Source of the DNA: BQWY01 sp046351095
GTDB taxonomy: Bacteria; Nitrospirota; Nitrospiria; Nitrospirales; Nitrospiraceae
Direction of reading: 5' to 3'
Assembly: GCA_046351095.1 (NCBI GenBank)
Contig: JAXLZC010000001.1
Location: 434,001 to 498,000, forward strand
DNA length: 64,000 nt
Shown: positions 17,236-25,445 of the stretch, piece by piece
Numbering within the stretch: position 1 is the stretch's first letter
Layout: each line of letters begins with the position of its first letter
Translations under genes and position numbers: made by a program
The notes under the pieces: generated by a model
Seen by the model: the letters and a program-made list of their open reading frames with translations, nothing else
Database searches by the model: none
Told to the model about the DNA's origin: nothing

Positions 17236-18380
17236 AGTCCTCCCGCGACCATCGCGACGATGGCCGCTTCATGGCACTGGCCCTCCGCCTGGCGGCGGAG
17301 GGCCGCGCCACCGTGAGTCCCAATCCCATGGTCGGCGCGCTGCTCGTCTCGCGCGGACGTGTGCTCGCGCAAGCCCATCATGTGCGCCCCGGCGAACCGC
17401 ATGCGGAAGCGCTCGTGCTGCAGCAGGCCGGTGCCAAGGCGCGCGGGGCGACGCTCTATCTCACGCTCGAACCCTGCTGTCATACCAACAAACGTACGCC
17501 GCCTTGTTTGCCCCTTGTCCAAGCGGCCGGATTGGCTCGCGTCGTCATCGCCATGCGCGACCCGAATCCGGCTGTTTCCGGTCGCAGTATCCGCGCGCTG
17601 CAACGGGCCAAGATTCCCGTCACCGTCGGGTGCTGCGTCGAGGATGCCGAGGCGCTGAACCACGTCTATATCCATTGGATGCGCACCGGCAGGCCCTGGG
17701 TGATTTCGAAGGCGGGCATGACGCTCGACGGGAAGATCGCGACGGCCACGGGCGAATCGCAGTGGATTACCGGTGCCGCCGCGCGAGCGGACGCGCATGG
17801 AATTCGGAGTACGGTCGACGCCGTGTTGGTCGGCGTCGAGACGGCGATCACGGACGATCCGCAGTTGACCGCGCGAGTGACGACTGGCCGAGGTCGCGCG
17901 ACGCTCGCCGCACGGCAGCCGATGCGTGTGCTCGTGGATAGTCGCTTACGTCTGTCGCCGCGGGCACGATTGTTTTGTACACCAGGCGGCGGTCCCGTAC
18001 TCGTTGCGACCACCGCAGTTGCGCCACGCAGTCGCCGCGCGGCATTGACTCGAATCGGCGTGGAGGTTGTGACCTTGCCCGCCCAAAAGGGACGGGTATC
18101 GTTGCCCGCGTTGCTCCGCCTGTTGTCGGATCGGCGTGTCAGTTCGTTGTTGGTCGAAGGGGGCGGGGAGGTGACCGCCTCGTTGCTCCGGGCGCGTCTG
18201 ATCGACGAAATTCGATGGTACGTGGCGCCACGTATCCTCGGCGGGCAAGATGCCCGCTCCGTTATCGGCGGGCGTAGCCCGGCCTCGCTTGCAGACGCTG
18301 TTGCGTTGGGCGGCGTGATGCTCGAACAGATCGGCGACGACCTCGCAATTACCGGACGAGTGCTGTATGGCCGCCGCTGA
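17232..18380 (+). CDS. ribD: bifunctional riboflavin deaminase/reductase RibD
   Basis: 382 aa from a GTG that overlaps the ppdK stop (GTGA). The N-terminal cytidine-deaminase-like domain carries the zinc site: PHAEALVL and LEPCCHTNKRTPPC. The C-terminal reductase domain begins near WVISKAGMTLDGKIAT and contains DAVLVGVETAITDDPQLTAR and LLVEGGGEVTASLL. It converts the GTP-derived pyrimidine to ribityl-aminouracil phosphate in riboflavin synthesis. Full-length and apparently functional. Its partner ribE lies 3.6 kb downstream in the same run; no FMN riboswitch is visible before either gene. Confidence 0.95.
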   Translation: MKSSRDHRDDGRFMALALRLAAEGRATVSPNPMVGALLVSRGRVLAQAHHVRPGEPHAEALVLQQAGAKARGATLYLTLEPCCHTNKRTPPCLPLVQAAGLARVVIAMRDPNPAVSGRSIRALQRAKIPVTVGCCVEDAEALNHVYIHWMRTGRPWVISKAGMTLDGKIATATGESQWITGAAARADAHGIRSTVDAVLVGVETAITDDPQLTARVTTGRGRATLAARQPMRVLVDSRLRLSPRARLFCTPGGGPVLVATTAVAPRSRRAALTRIGVEVVTLPAQKGRVSLPALLRLLSDRRVSSLLVEGGGEVTASLLRARLIDEIRWYVAPRILGGQDARSVIGGRSPASLADAVALGGVMLEQIGDDLAITGRVLYGRR

Positions 18381-19737
18381 ACAGCCGATCAGACGGGCCG
18401 CCTCTGCGGCAATCCGGTGGCACAGGTTTGCTGCGTATGTCGCGCTGTGCTTCTTGCCGCTGCTTGGATTAAGCGCGCCTTCTCGCGCTGACGAGCCGAC
18501 GGCAGTATCGACGTTACGCGACAACCTCTGGGCCTACATCGATAGCCGCGACAGCCAGGACGCTGCCGCTGTTCTCGAAACAATCCTCGCCGACCCGCAA
18601 GCCGCCGTCGAGACGGTCTCCGCGATATTCCGTACGGGTCGTCCCTATACCTCGCAACCGACCGGCCGACAGCCGCATGTGCCGATTGCTGTCCGTGGCG
18701 AGCAGTACCATTATTCCTTGGCCGTTCCCGACACCTACGATCCGAAAAAATCCTACGCGCTGGTGCTGTGCCTACACGGCGCCGGGTTCACCGGCGAGGC
18801 CTATTTAGATCGTTGGCGCGATCGGCTCGGCGACCGTTACATCCTGACCTGCCCGACCTATTCGATGGGCGCCTGGTGGACACGCACGGCGGAGGAGCTG
18901 GCGCTGGCGACGATCGGGGATGTCACCCGTCGATACTCGGTCGATCCGGACCGCGTGTTTCTCACCGGCATGTCCAACGGCGGGATCGGCGCCTGGATCA
19001 TTGGAATGCACCATGCCGACCGTTTTGCGGGACTAGCGCCCATGGCCTCGGGTATCGACGACGTGATGTTTCCGCTCCTGGCGAACCTGTCGCAGACCCC
19101 GACCTACGTGATCCATGGCGCGAAGGATCAGGTGATGCCCGTGCGGCTCAGTCGCGCGGTGACGGAGGCGCTGCAGCGACTCGATGCGCCGGTCGTCTAT
19201 CGCGAACATGAGCGTGAACATCCGATGGCAGGTGGACACTATTTTCCGAAGGAAGAGCTGCCCGATCTCGTCGCCTGGTTCGACGCACAACGACGTCATG
19301 CTGCGACCGACCATGTGACGCTTGTACGTGATGCCACACACCTTTTCCCCATGGACTGGGTACGTATCGATACGACGGATCGCATTGCGGCGTTTGCGGA
19401 CAATCTGGTCGAAGGCTCCGACGAATACATTCGCGGCAAAGTGTACGCGAAGTTGATGGCAAAGCGGACGGCGCCGAACCGTATTGATGTCGCGGCAACA
19501 CGTGTGCAGAGGTTCACGCTCTTCTTCACGCAAGACATGATCGATAGACTGACCACGCACGACCGTACGACGCCGTTGGTTGTGTCCGTCAACGGAACCG
19601 TCGTCCATGAGGGACCCATCACATCGTCTCTGGACACGATGCTGAAGCAGGCCCGGCAACGTAGCGATACAAGCCGCCTCTATCCCTCTTACCTGTCGCT
19701 TACGGTGCCCACCACGCCGGTATCACCCACGCCGTGA
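18367..19737 (+). CDS. secreted alpha/beta-hydrolase (PHB depolymerase/feruloyl esterase-like)
   Basis: 456 aa; the ATG overlaps ribD by 14 bp. After a basic start comes a signal peptide (LCFLPLLGLSAPSRADE). The domain near 115-310 is an alpha/beta hydrolase: YALVLCLHGAGFTGEAY (oxyanion region), the nucleophile elbow TGMSNGG with Ser, YVIHGAKDQVMPVRL with the acid, and HPMAGGHYFP with the His. This order fits esterase/peptidase enzymes related to PHB depolymerases. The last 150 residues form a separate beta-rich domain. Periplasmic ester hydrolysis is likely; the substrate is unknown. It is translationally coupled at both ends. Confidence 0.8.
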   Translation: MAAAEQPIRRAASAAIRWHRFAAYVALCFLPLLGLSAPSRADEPTAVSTLRDNLWAYIDSRDSQDAAAVLETILADPQAAVETVSAIFRTGRPYTSQPTGRQPHVPIAVRGEQYHYSLAVPDTYDPKKSYALVLCLHGAGFTGEAYLDRWRDRLGDRYILTCPTYSMGAWWTRTAEELALATIGDVTRRYSVDPDRVFLTGMSNGGIGAWIIGMHHADRFAGLAPMASGIDDVMFPLLANLSQTPTYVIHGAKDQVMPVRLSRAVTEALQRLDAPVVYREHEREHPMAGGHYFPKEELPDLVAWFDAQRRHAATDHVTLVRDATHLFPMDWVRIDTTDRIAAFADNLVEGSDEYIRGKVYAKLMAKRTAPNRIDVAATRVQRFTLFFTQDMIDRLTTHDRTTPLVVSVNGTVVHEGPITSSLDTMLKQARQRSDTSRLYPSYLSLTVPTTPVSPTP

Positions 19738-20582
19738 TCGCGCGGCGCGGTAGGGAAGCGACGATCGTTGTCCTATGGCTGCTGGTCGCCACGCTGTTAG
19801 GGTCGTCTGCTGCACTCGCCTCGGACACTGACTCCGACTGCACCTTACCTGATCGACATGCCGGGCTCTCGTATTCGCTGAACGAGCTTCCGCACGACCG
19901 GCGTTGCCGACTCCTCCCGATCGTTACGAACTACACAACGGCGAACAAAATCGGTCCGGTGGTGACACCGGTTCCCTTGCGGTTGTATCGAGCGATGGCC
20001 GATCAGCCGCCGACGCTTGCCGCGCTCGTCAATCGGCTGGAGTTGGGACTGCATCGGGCCGAGTGGCGTGACGCGCATCGCTTTTGGTTGACGGACGGCG
20101 AGGGCACGGAAGGGACGGTGGAGTTGCTGCACGAGTCGATCGAACAGGGCGCGCTGCGGCGCGCCTACGCGGTAGACGGGACACACGATGGACGATTTCT
20201 TCCCAGCGCGAGCGGCTCGGCGGTTGTCCTCCTGTGGGCGAAGTCGGTGACGTTGCCGACTGGAGAGGCGGCAACCGAAACCACGCTTGTCTTGTACGTC
20301 CGCGCGAAGAGTCGTTTTCTCTCAGGACTCTTGTCCCTTGTCCGTCCGCTGGTAGGACGCGTGGTGATACGGCAGGTCGGCAAGGCGTTCGAGACGGTGA
20401 ATCGCTTGGCGCAGCTCATGCGACAGGAACCGGCGCGTGTCATGGCCGAGGCGACCGATCCCCCGTCGTTACCCGATGACGCGGTGACGATGTTGCGCAA
20501 GGAAATGGCCGCGTGGCATCGTGCGACTCCGTCGCCGCCGCAAGGAACGGATCGTCCTTCAGAATCGCCCAAAGGCAACTAA
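19734..20582 (+). CDS. secreted protein of unknown function
   Basis: 282 aa from a GTG that overlaps the esterase stop. A signal peptide (IVVLWLLVATLLGSSAALAS) precedes a mature protein with two cysteines close to the N-terminus (SDCTLPDRH and DRRCRLL), suggesting a disulfide. Segments such as PVVTPVPLRLYRAMADQPPTL, FWLTDGEGTEGTVELL and LVLYVRAKSRFLSGLLSL suggest a globular beta-rich domain, then helices. I do not recognise the family. The tight coupling to the esterase suggests a joint envelope function. Confidence 0.65.
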   Translation: MIARRGREATIVVLWLLVATLLGSSAALASDTDSDCTLPDRHAGLSYSLNELPHDRRCRLLPIVTNYTTANKIGPVVTPVPLRLYRAMADQPPTLAALVNRLELGLHRAEWRDAHRFWLTDGEGTEGTVELLHESIEQGALRRAYAVDGTHDGRFLPSASGSAVVLLWAKSVTLPTGEAATETTLVLYVRAKSRFLSGLLSLVRPLVGRVVIRQVGKAFETVNRLAQLMRQEPARVMAEATDPPSLPDDAVTMLRKEMAAWHRATPSPPQGTDRPSESPKGN

Positions 20583-20589
20583 CGTCCCG

Positions 20590-21801
20590 ATGTCGACCGC
20601 CGGTTCCGAAAGTCATACGTCACGCACGTTCGCGCTACTGTGCACGATCGGTGTGTTTTGTTTCATCAGCTACAACATGGTGCGGATGCCCGTGTTGTCG
20701 CTGTTCACGCAGCAGTTGGGTGCGTCGCCGGAAGCCATCGGCCTCATCGTTTCGGTCTCGACGCTGACGGGCGTGTTGTTGAAGCTGCCGTCCGGGGCGC
20801 TCTCGGATATTTACGGCCGCACGATGTTATTACGTATCGGTGTGTTGGCCTTCGGGCTGCCGCCGTTTTTGTATCCCTTCGTCCACGATACCCAGACCTT
20901 GACGGCTTTGCGGTTTATGCACGGCTTGGCCACGGCGCTGTTTGCGCCGAGTGCGCTCGCCACGGTTGCGCAGTTGTACCGGCAGCGGCGCGGCGCCGCG
21001 CTGGGGACCTACACGGCCTGCACACAATCGGGGTCGCTATTGGGTCCGTTCATCGGCGGATGGTTGGTGGTGGCGGCCGGCTTCAATACCGCGTTTCTCA
21101 CCGCCGGAGCCGTTGGGCTTGTCGCCGTCCTGCTGTTCTACAGTTTACGGATCGATGAGCCACCGCCGCGTGTGGCCGAGAAGGGCTTACGCACCGTGCT
21201 GACCGAAATGTGGAAAGGCTTTACGATTGTCGCGAGGAATCGTCGTGTGCTCGCCACCAGCGGGACGGACGCAGCGAAGATGGTTGCGAACGGCGCACTG
21301 ATGGCATTCCTTCCGCTCTACGGCGCATCGATCGGCTTGACGCCCTGGCAAACGGGCTTGTTGTTCAGCGTCCAGGCCATCACCTCGTTCGTCGCCAAAC
21401 CGATTATGGGGCGCGCGTCGGATCGGATCGGGCGTATTCCGCTGATCTTGACCGGCTTGCTGATTTGCGCGAGCACGTTCGTCGTCATTCCGCATGTGAC
21501 CTGGTTCGCCGGACTCTTGTTGTTGGCCTCGGGGTTCGGCTATGGCGAAGCGGTGGTTACGTCGTCCACGTCGGCCTTCATCGCGGACTCGTCGGAATTC
21601 AAAACGCTCGGGGCGGGGATGGGTATGCAGGGGACGATCGGCGATATCGGCCATGCGTCCGGGCCGCTGCTGGCCGGTCTGTTGATCGGAACCTTGAATT
21701 ACCAACAGGCGTTTTTGATCATCGCGGCGCTGCAGGTGCTCGCGGTTGTGATCTTCTGGTTGACGATGCGGGCCACGGCACAGGTCGGGCGGACAGTCTA
21801 G
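20590..21801 (+). CDS. MFS transporter
   Basis: 403 aa from the ATG at 20590; an upstream frame exists but overlaps the previous gene and adds only a basic non-membrane stretch. Twelve hydrophobic segments can be read. The MFS loop 2-3 signature appears as GALSDIYGRTMLLRIG, repeated as GRASDRIGRIPLILTG between helices 8 and 9. The sequence fits drug/proton antiporters or sugar-phosphate-type carriers, but no substrate motif is diagnostic. Its place between ribD and ribE raises the possibility of flavin or precursor transport, which is inference. Confidence 0.88.
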   Translation: MSTAGSESHTSRTFALLCTIGVFCFISYNMVRMPVLSLFTQQLGASPEAIGLIVSVSTLTGVLLKLPSGALSDIYGRTMLLRIGVLAFGLPPFLYPFVHDTQTLTALRFMHGLATALFAPSALATVAQLYRQRRGAALGTYTACTQSGSLLGPFIGGWLVVAAGFNTAFLTAGAVGLVAVLLFYSLRIDEPPPRVAEKGLRTVLTEMWKGFTIVARNRRVLATSGTDAAKMVANGALMAFLPLYGASIGLTPWQTGLLFSVQAITSFVAKPIMGRASDRIGRIPLILTGLLICASTFVVIPHVTWFAGLLLLASGFGYGEAVVTSSTSAFIADSSEFKTLGAGMGMQGTIGDIGHASGPLLAGLLIGTLNYQQAFLIIAALQVLAVVIFWLTMRATAQVGRTV

Positions 21802-21857
21802 GGCGCGGTATGGTACGCTGCGCCGTGATGACAAGTGGTGCATGACGAAAGGGCGGC

Positions 21858-21968
21858 ATGGATAGAACATCGAATCTGATCGTCGGAATACTGGTCGCCT
21901 TTTTTTTGGTCCTGATCATCGTGATGTTTGTGCATGTGCTGAAACGCGTCATGAAGAAGGACGAGTAG
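21858..21968 (+). CDS. 36-aa single-helix membrane peptide
   Basis: A 37-codon frame with an AAGGG ribosome-binding site, encoding MDRTSN, then a 20-residue hydrophobic helix (LIVGILVAFFLVLIIVMF), then a basic tail HVLKRVMKKDE. The ordered layout (short polar N-terminus, one helix, Lys/Arg-rich end) is that of genuine membrane microproteins. It ends 5 bp before ribE and follows the MFS gene by 56 bp, so it is probably co-transcribed. Function unknown. Confidence 0.6.
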   Translation: MDRTSNLIVGILVAFFLVLIIVMFVHVLKRVMKKDE

Positions 21969-21973
21969 CGCGC

Positions 21974-22630
21974 ATGTTTACGGGTATCGTCGAAGAGATG
22001 GGCGCGATCACGACGCTGGAGCGGACGCTGGCCGGCTCACGGATGACCGTCATGGCCGATACGGTGCTGAGCGATCTGAAGATCGGCGACAGCATCAGCG
22101 TGAACGGGACCTGCCTCACGGTTGTGGGTCGGGGCGACCGGGACTTTGTGTTGGATGTCTCGCCGGAGACCTTGGCCGTCACGACCTTGGGACAGCTTGC
22201 GCCGGGGGCGCCGGTGAACCTCGAACGGGCGATGACGATGAATCAGCGGCTCGGCGGCCATCTCGTGTCCGGCCATGTGGATGGGGTCGGGACGATTCGG
22301 AATCGGCAGCCGGACGGCAACGCCATCGTGATCGTGATCGAAGCGCCGAGCGACGTGTTGCGGTATTGCATCGTCAAAGGGTCGGTGACCGTTGACGGTA
22401 TCAGTCTGACCATCAATCAGGTGACGGCGCACGGATTTGCCGTCGCCATCATTCCCCACACGGCGAAGGTCACGACGCTCGGTCTTAAACAGGTCGGGGA
22501 TCGGGTCAACCTAGAAAGCGACCTGATCGGCAAGTACGTCGAACGCCTGCTCCAAGACCGAGGCACGGCGGCCCCCAAAACGCCGCCCGCTATCGACCGC
22601 GACTATCTCCAGCGTCGCGGCCTGCTCTAA
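21974..22630 (+). CDS. ribE: riboflavin synthase alpha chain
   Basis: 218 aa. Starts with the invariant MFTGIVEEMG and consists of two homologous lumazine-binding barrels: residues 1-97 with SISVNGTCLTVV and LDVSPETL, and 98-200 with GHLVSGHVDGVGTI, KGSVTVDGISLTIN and FAVAIIPHTAKVTTL. It dismutates two 6,7-dimethyl-8-ribityllumazine molecules into riboflavin. Full length. The short upstream gap (5 bp after the microprotein) places it at the end of the ribD-containing run. I see no ribBA or ribH here, so the pathway is split across the genome. Confidence 0.96.
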   Translation: MFTGIVEEMGAITTLERTLAGSRMTVMADTVLSDLKIGDSISVNGTCLTVVGRGDRDFVLDVSPETLAVTTLGQLAPGAPVNLERAMTMNQRLGGHLVSGHVDGVGTIRNRQPDGNAIVIVIEAPSDVLRYCIVKGSVTVDGISLTINQVTAHGFAVAIIPHTAKVTTLGLKQVGDRVNLESDLIGKYVERLLQDRGTAAPKTPPAIDRDYLQRRGLL

Positions 22631-22838
22631 TTGTTTTCACGCCCCTCAAGGTACAGTCTGTTCCCGCCGATAAGGAGAGGCGGGGATACGTGTGTGTGGT
22701 TCCCCACAGTGCGCCTTCTCGCAGTCTGATGCGGAGCAGGCGACGGCTTTTGCGGTGCCCAGTGCAAGAACGTGCGCATCTGGCCGGTGATGGGAACGGG
22801 CGACGGGGCAACTGGCACAAGCCGAACAGGAGGGCAGG

Positions 22839-23330
22839 ATGGGAAATTATACTGCGGACTTTCGGAGCCAGCACGGTCGGTTATTGGAAAAGGCGACGAC
22901 CTTGCTGCAGATGGCCGAACAATTGGCGAGTATGCCGGATGGTTCGCGGTCGAGCTACGCGTTTGACACGCGCTTGCAGCTTGTCGGCCTGATGGCCTGC
23001 CTCTCGACCCACTTGGTGATGGAAGATCAGGGGCTCTACCCGTATATGCAGCGCGCGACCGAGCAGCACACGCGCGACATCGCCAAACGGTTCCAGGAAG
23101 AAATGGGCGGGATCGGCGCGGTGGTGAAGACCTACGCCGACAAGTGGACAGACGATGCGATGGCGGCGTCGCCGGACGGCTTTTTGCCTGAGACCAAAGG
23201 CTTGATCGCAGCTCTGGGTGCCCGCATCGAGCGCGAGAATAAGGAACTGTACCCGTTGGCCGACCAGACGTCGTTTCTCGCGATTCGCGAGAACGAATTG
23301 CTCGGCTCGCCGAACTCGTCCGCCGTATAG
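22839..23330 (+). CDS. hemerythrin-like (HHE) domain protein
   Basis: 163 aa with GGAGGG before the ATG. The helical bundle shows the HHE metal pattern: FRSQHGRLLE (His12), LSTHLVMEDQGLYPYM (His with Glu), TEQHTRDIAKRFQEEMGG and IERENKELYPLAD. Such domains hold a di-iron centre and bind oxygen or act in NO/iron-sulfur repair. It is soluble, cytoplasmic and stand-alone, converging with the acetyl-CoA synthetase gene. The 208-bp gap upstream shows no clear promoter or other feature. Confidence 0.85.
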   Translation: MGNYTADFRSQHGRLLEKATTLLQMAEQLASMPDGSRSSYAFDTRLQLVGLMACLSTHLVMEDQGLYPYMQRATEQHTRDIAKRFQEEMGGIGAVVKTYADKWTDDAMAASPDGFLPETKGLIAALGARIERENKELYPLADQTSFLAIRENELLGSPNSSAV

Positions 23331-23389
23331 TGTGTGTCGTCGCCACGGTCGCGAACGCGGCCGAGGCGACAATCTCACACCGTCTCTCG

Positions 23390-25282
23390 TCAGTCTTCCA
23401 ACGTCGAAATATCGCCTACGTCCTGACCGAGTTCCTTCGCCTTCAACACACGCCGCATGATTTTGCCGCTGCGCGTTTTCGGCAGAGACGGCACGATATC
23501 GATTTCGGCCGGCACCGCGATCTTCCCCAACTCCGTCTGCACGTGCTGCTTCAGCGACTGAATTAGCTCGGCGCCTTGCGCCTGGCCCTGCTTGAGAATC
23601 ACGAAAGCCTTAATGGATTCTCCCACTGTGCCGTGCGGCTTGCCGATCACCGCCGCTTCCGCCACCGCCGGATGACTGACGAGCGCGCTTTCGACCTCGG
23701 CCGTACCGATCCGGTTGCCGGCCACCTTGATGACATCGTCCGCGCGCCCCATAAACCACAGATACCCGTCGGCGTCTTTCCGGCACACGTCGCCCGCCGT
23801 GTAGCAGTTCGGGATCGTATTCCAGTAGACCTTGTACCGGTCCGGATCCTTGTAGATGGTGCGCATCATCGCCGGCCAGGGTTTTTTGATCACGGCAAAT
23901 CCGCCGGCATTCGCGGGGAGGCTGTTACCTTCGCGGTCTACCACGTCGGCTTCGACGCCTAAAAATCCGCGCGTGGCGGATCCGGGCTTCAGCGGCACGG
24001 ACGGCAGAGGCGTCACGAGGATCATGCCGGTTTCCGTTTGCCACCAGGTGTCCATGATGGGTTTTGTTCCGCCGGTGACACGGTGGAACCATTCCCAGGC
24101 TTCCGGGTTGATTGGTTCGCCGACGCTACCCAAAACACGGAGGCCCGACAGGTCGTACTTCGCCGGCCAATCTTCGCCGTACCGCATGAGCAGGCGGATC
24201 GCCGTCGGCGTCGTATAAAACACGGTGACGCCGTATCGTTCGATCAGGCTCCACCAGCGTCCGGGATTCGGATAGTCCGGTTTGCCTTCCGCCGTGAGGA
24301 TGGTCGCGCCGTTCAAGAGCGGGCCGTAGACGATGTAGCTGTGGCCCGTCACCCAGCCGGGGTCGGCGACGCAGAAGTACACGTCGTCGTCGTTCAGGTT
24401 GAAGACGTATTTCGTCGTCAGGTACGTCCCGACCATGTAGCCGCCGTGTGCGTGGACGACGCCTTTCGGCTTCCCGGTTGTGCCGGACGTATAGAGGATG
24501 TATAGCGGCGCTTCGGCGTCGAGTTGCACCGGCTCGCAGGTCGCTTTCCGATCCTTCATCCACTCGTGCCAATCGAGTTCCTTTGCGTTCGTCAGCGGCG
24601 CGGGCGGCGATTGGCGGCGCACCACAACGACATGTTCGACCGTCGGGCAATTCGCCACCGCCTGATCGACGACGGGTTTCAACGCGATCACCTTGCTGCG
24701 GTCGTAACCCACATCGGCGGTGATGACGAGACGCGACTCCGCGTCTCGGATACGGCTCTCCAAGGCCGGTGCGCTGAAGCCGCTGTAGACGACGCTATGG
24801 ATCAAGCCGAGACGCGCACAGGCCAACATCGCGACCATCTGCTCGGGAATTTTCGGGAGATAAATCGTGACACGGTCGCCTTGGCGCAGTCCCAACGCCG
24901 CCAGCGCGTTCGCACATTGACAGACCTGCCGATAGAGTTCGGCGTAGGTAAAGATCCGCTCTTCGCCCTGTTCGCCCACCCAGATCAGCGCGACCTTGTT
25001 CCGGCGCCAGGACTTCACATGGCGGTCGAGGCAGTTGTACGAAATATTGCAGGTGGCGCCCACGAACCACTTCGCCCAAGGATAGTTCCACTCCAGCACA
25101 CGCGACCAGGGAGTAAACCAGTCGAGTTCTTTCGCAGCGCGATCCCAAAACCCTTCCGAGTCCGCGATGGACTCGCGGTACGCCTTGTCGTAATCGGGGA
25201 TGTGCGCGGCGGCCTTGGTGGCCTCGGAGGGGTGGTGCACACGGGTTTCTTTGAGGAGCGAATCGAGTGCGTCATCGGCCAT
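23390..25282 (-). CDS. acsA: acetyl-CoA synthetase (AMP-forming)
   Basis: 630 aa. Activates acetate to acetyl-CoA through acetyl-AMP. Landmarks: the N-terminal ACAS domain with WYNP-like NYPWAKWFVGATCNISYNCLDRHV, the P-loop YTSGTTGKPKGVVHAHGGY, the motif WWQTETGMILVTPLP, the hinge GRADDVIKVAGNRIGTAEVESAL and the regulatory Lys in TRSGKIMRRVL. It is of normal length and intact. Transcribed divergently from the caspase-like gene across a 163-bp gap. In an autotroph it could recycle or assimilate acetate. Confidence 0.96.
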   Translation of the reverse strand: MADDALDSLLKETRVHHPSEATKAAAHIPDYDKAYRESIADSEGFWDRAAKELDWFTPWSRVLEWNYPWAKWFVGATCNISYNCLDRHVKSWRRNKVALIWVGEQGEERIFTYAELYRQVCQCANALAALGLRQGDRVTIYLPKIPEQMVAMLACARLGLIHSVVYSGFSAPALESRIRDAESRLVITADVGYDRSKVIALKPVVDQAVANCPTVEHVVVVRRQSPPAPLTNAKELDWHEWMKDRKATCEPVQLDAEAPLYILYTSGTTGKPKGVVHAHGGYMVGTYLTTKYVFNLNDDDVYFCVADPGWVTGHSYIVYGPLLNGATILTAEGKPDYPNPGRWWSLIERYGVTVFYTTPTAIRLLMRYGEDWPAKYDLSGLRVLGSVGEPINPEAWEWFHRVTGGTKPIMDTWWQTETGMILVTPLPSVPLKPGSATRGFLGVEADVVDREGNSLPANAGGFAVIKKPWPAMMRTIYKDPDRYKVYWNTIPNCYTAGDVCRKDADGYLWFMGRADDVIKVAGNRIGTAEVESALVSHPAVAEAAVIGKPHGTVGESIKAFVILKQGQAQGAELIQSLKQHVQTELGKIAVPAEIDIVPSLPKTRSGKIMRRVLKAKELGQDVGDISTLED

Positions 25283-25408
25283 GGGGCGGCTCCTTCGTCT
25301 ATCGAACGAGTGACGGTCGTGGCGCGCGGGGCGCGCAGCGTCTCAGCGGCTTCGCGGCATTATGCGCATCCGCCCAAAGCGGCGCAACCCCAGAAGGCAC
25401 GCCGGTTT

Positions 25409-25438
25409 CTTGACAGTCGAACGAACGCAAGAGTAGGG
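25409..25438 (+). promoter_or_regulatory. promoter TTGACA-N18-TAGGGT with near-leaderless start
   Basis: Consensus -35 TTGACA at 25409-25414 and -10 TAGGGT at 25433-25438 with an 18-bp spacer. The predicted start, near 25445, is immediately before the ATG at 25446, so the transcript would carry essentially no 5' leader; no Shine-Dalgarno sequence is seen at the proper distance. Confidence 0.6.
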
Positions 25439-25445
25439 TGACGCG

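Noticed and set aside
17232..22000. FMN riboswitch before ribD or ribE
   Set aside because: ribD starts inside ppdK and ribE follows the microprotein by 5 bp; no room and no conserved RFN sequence.
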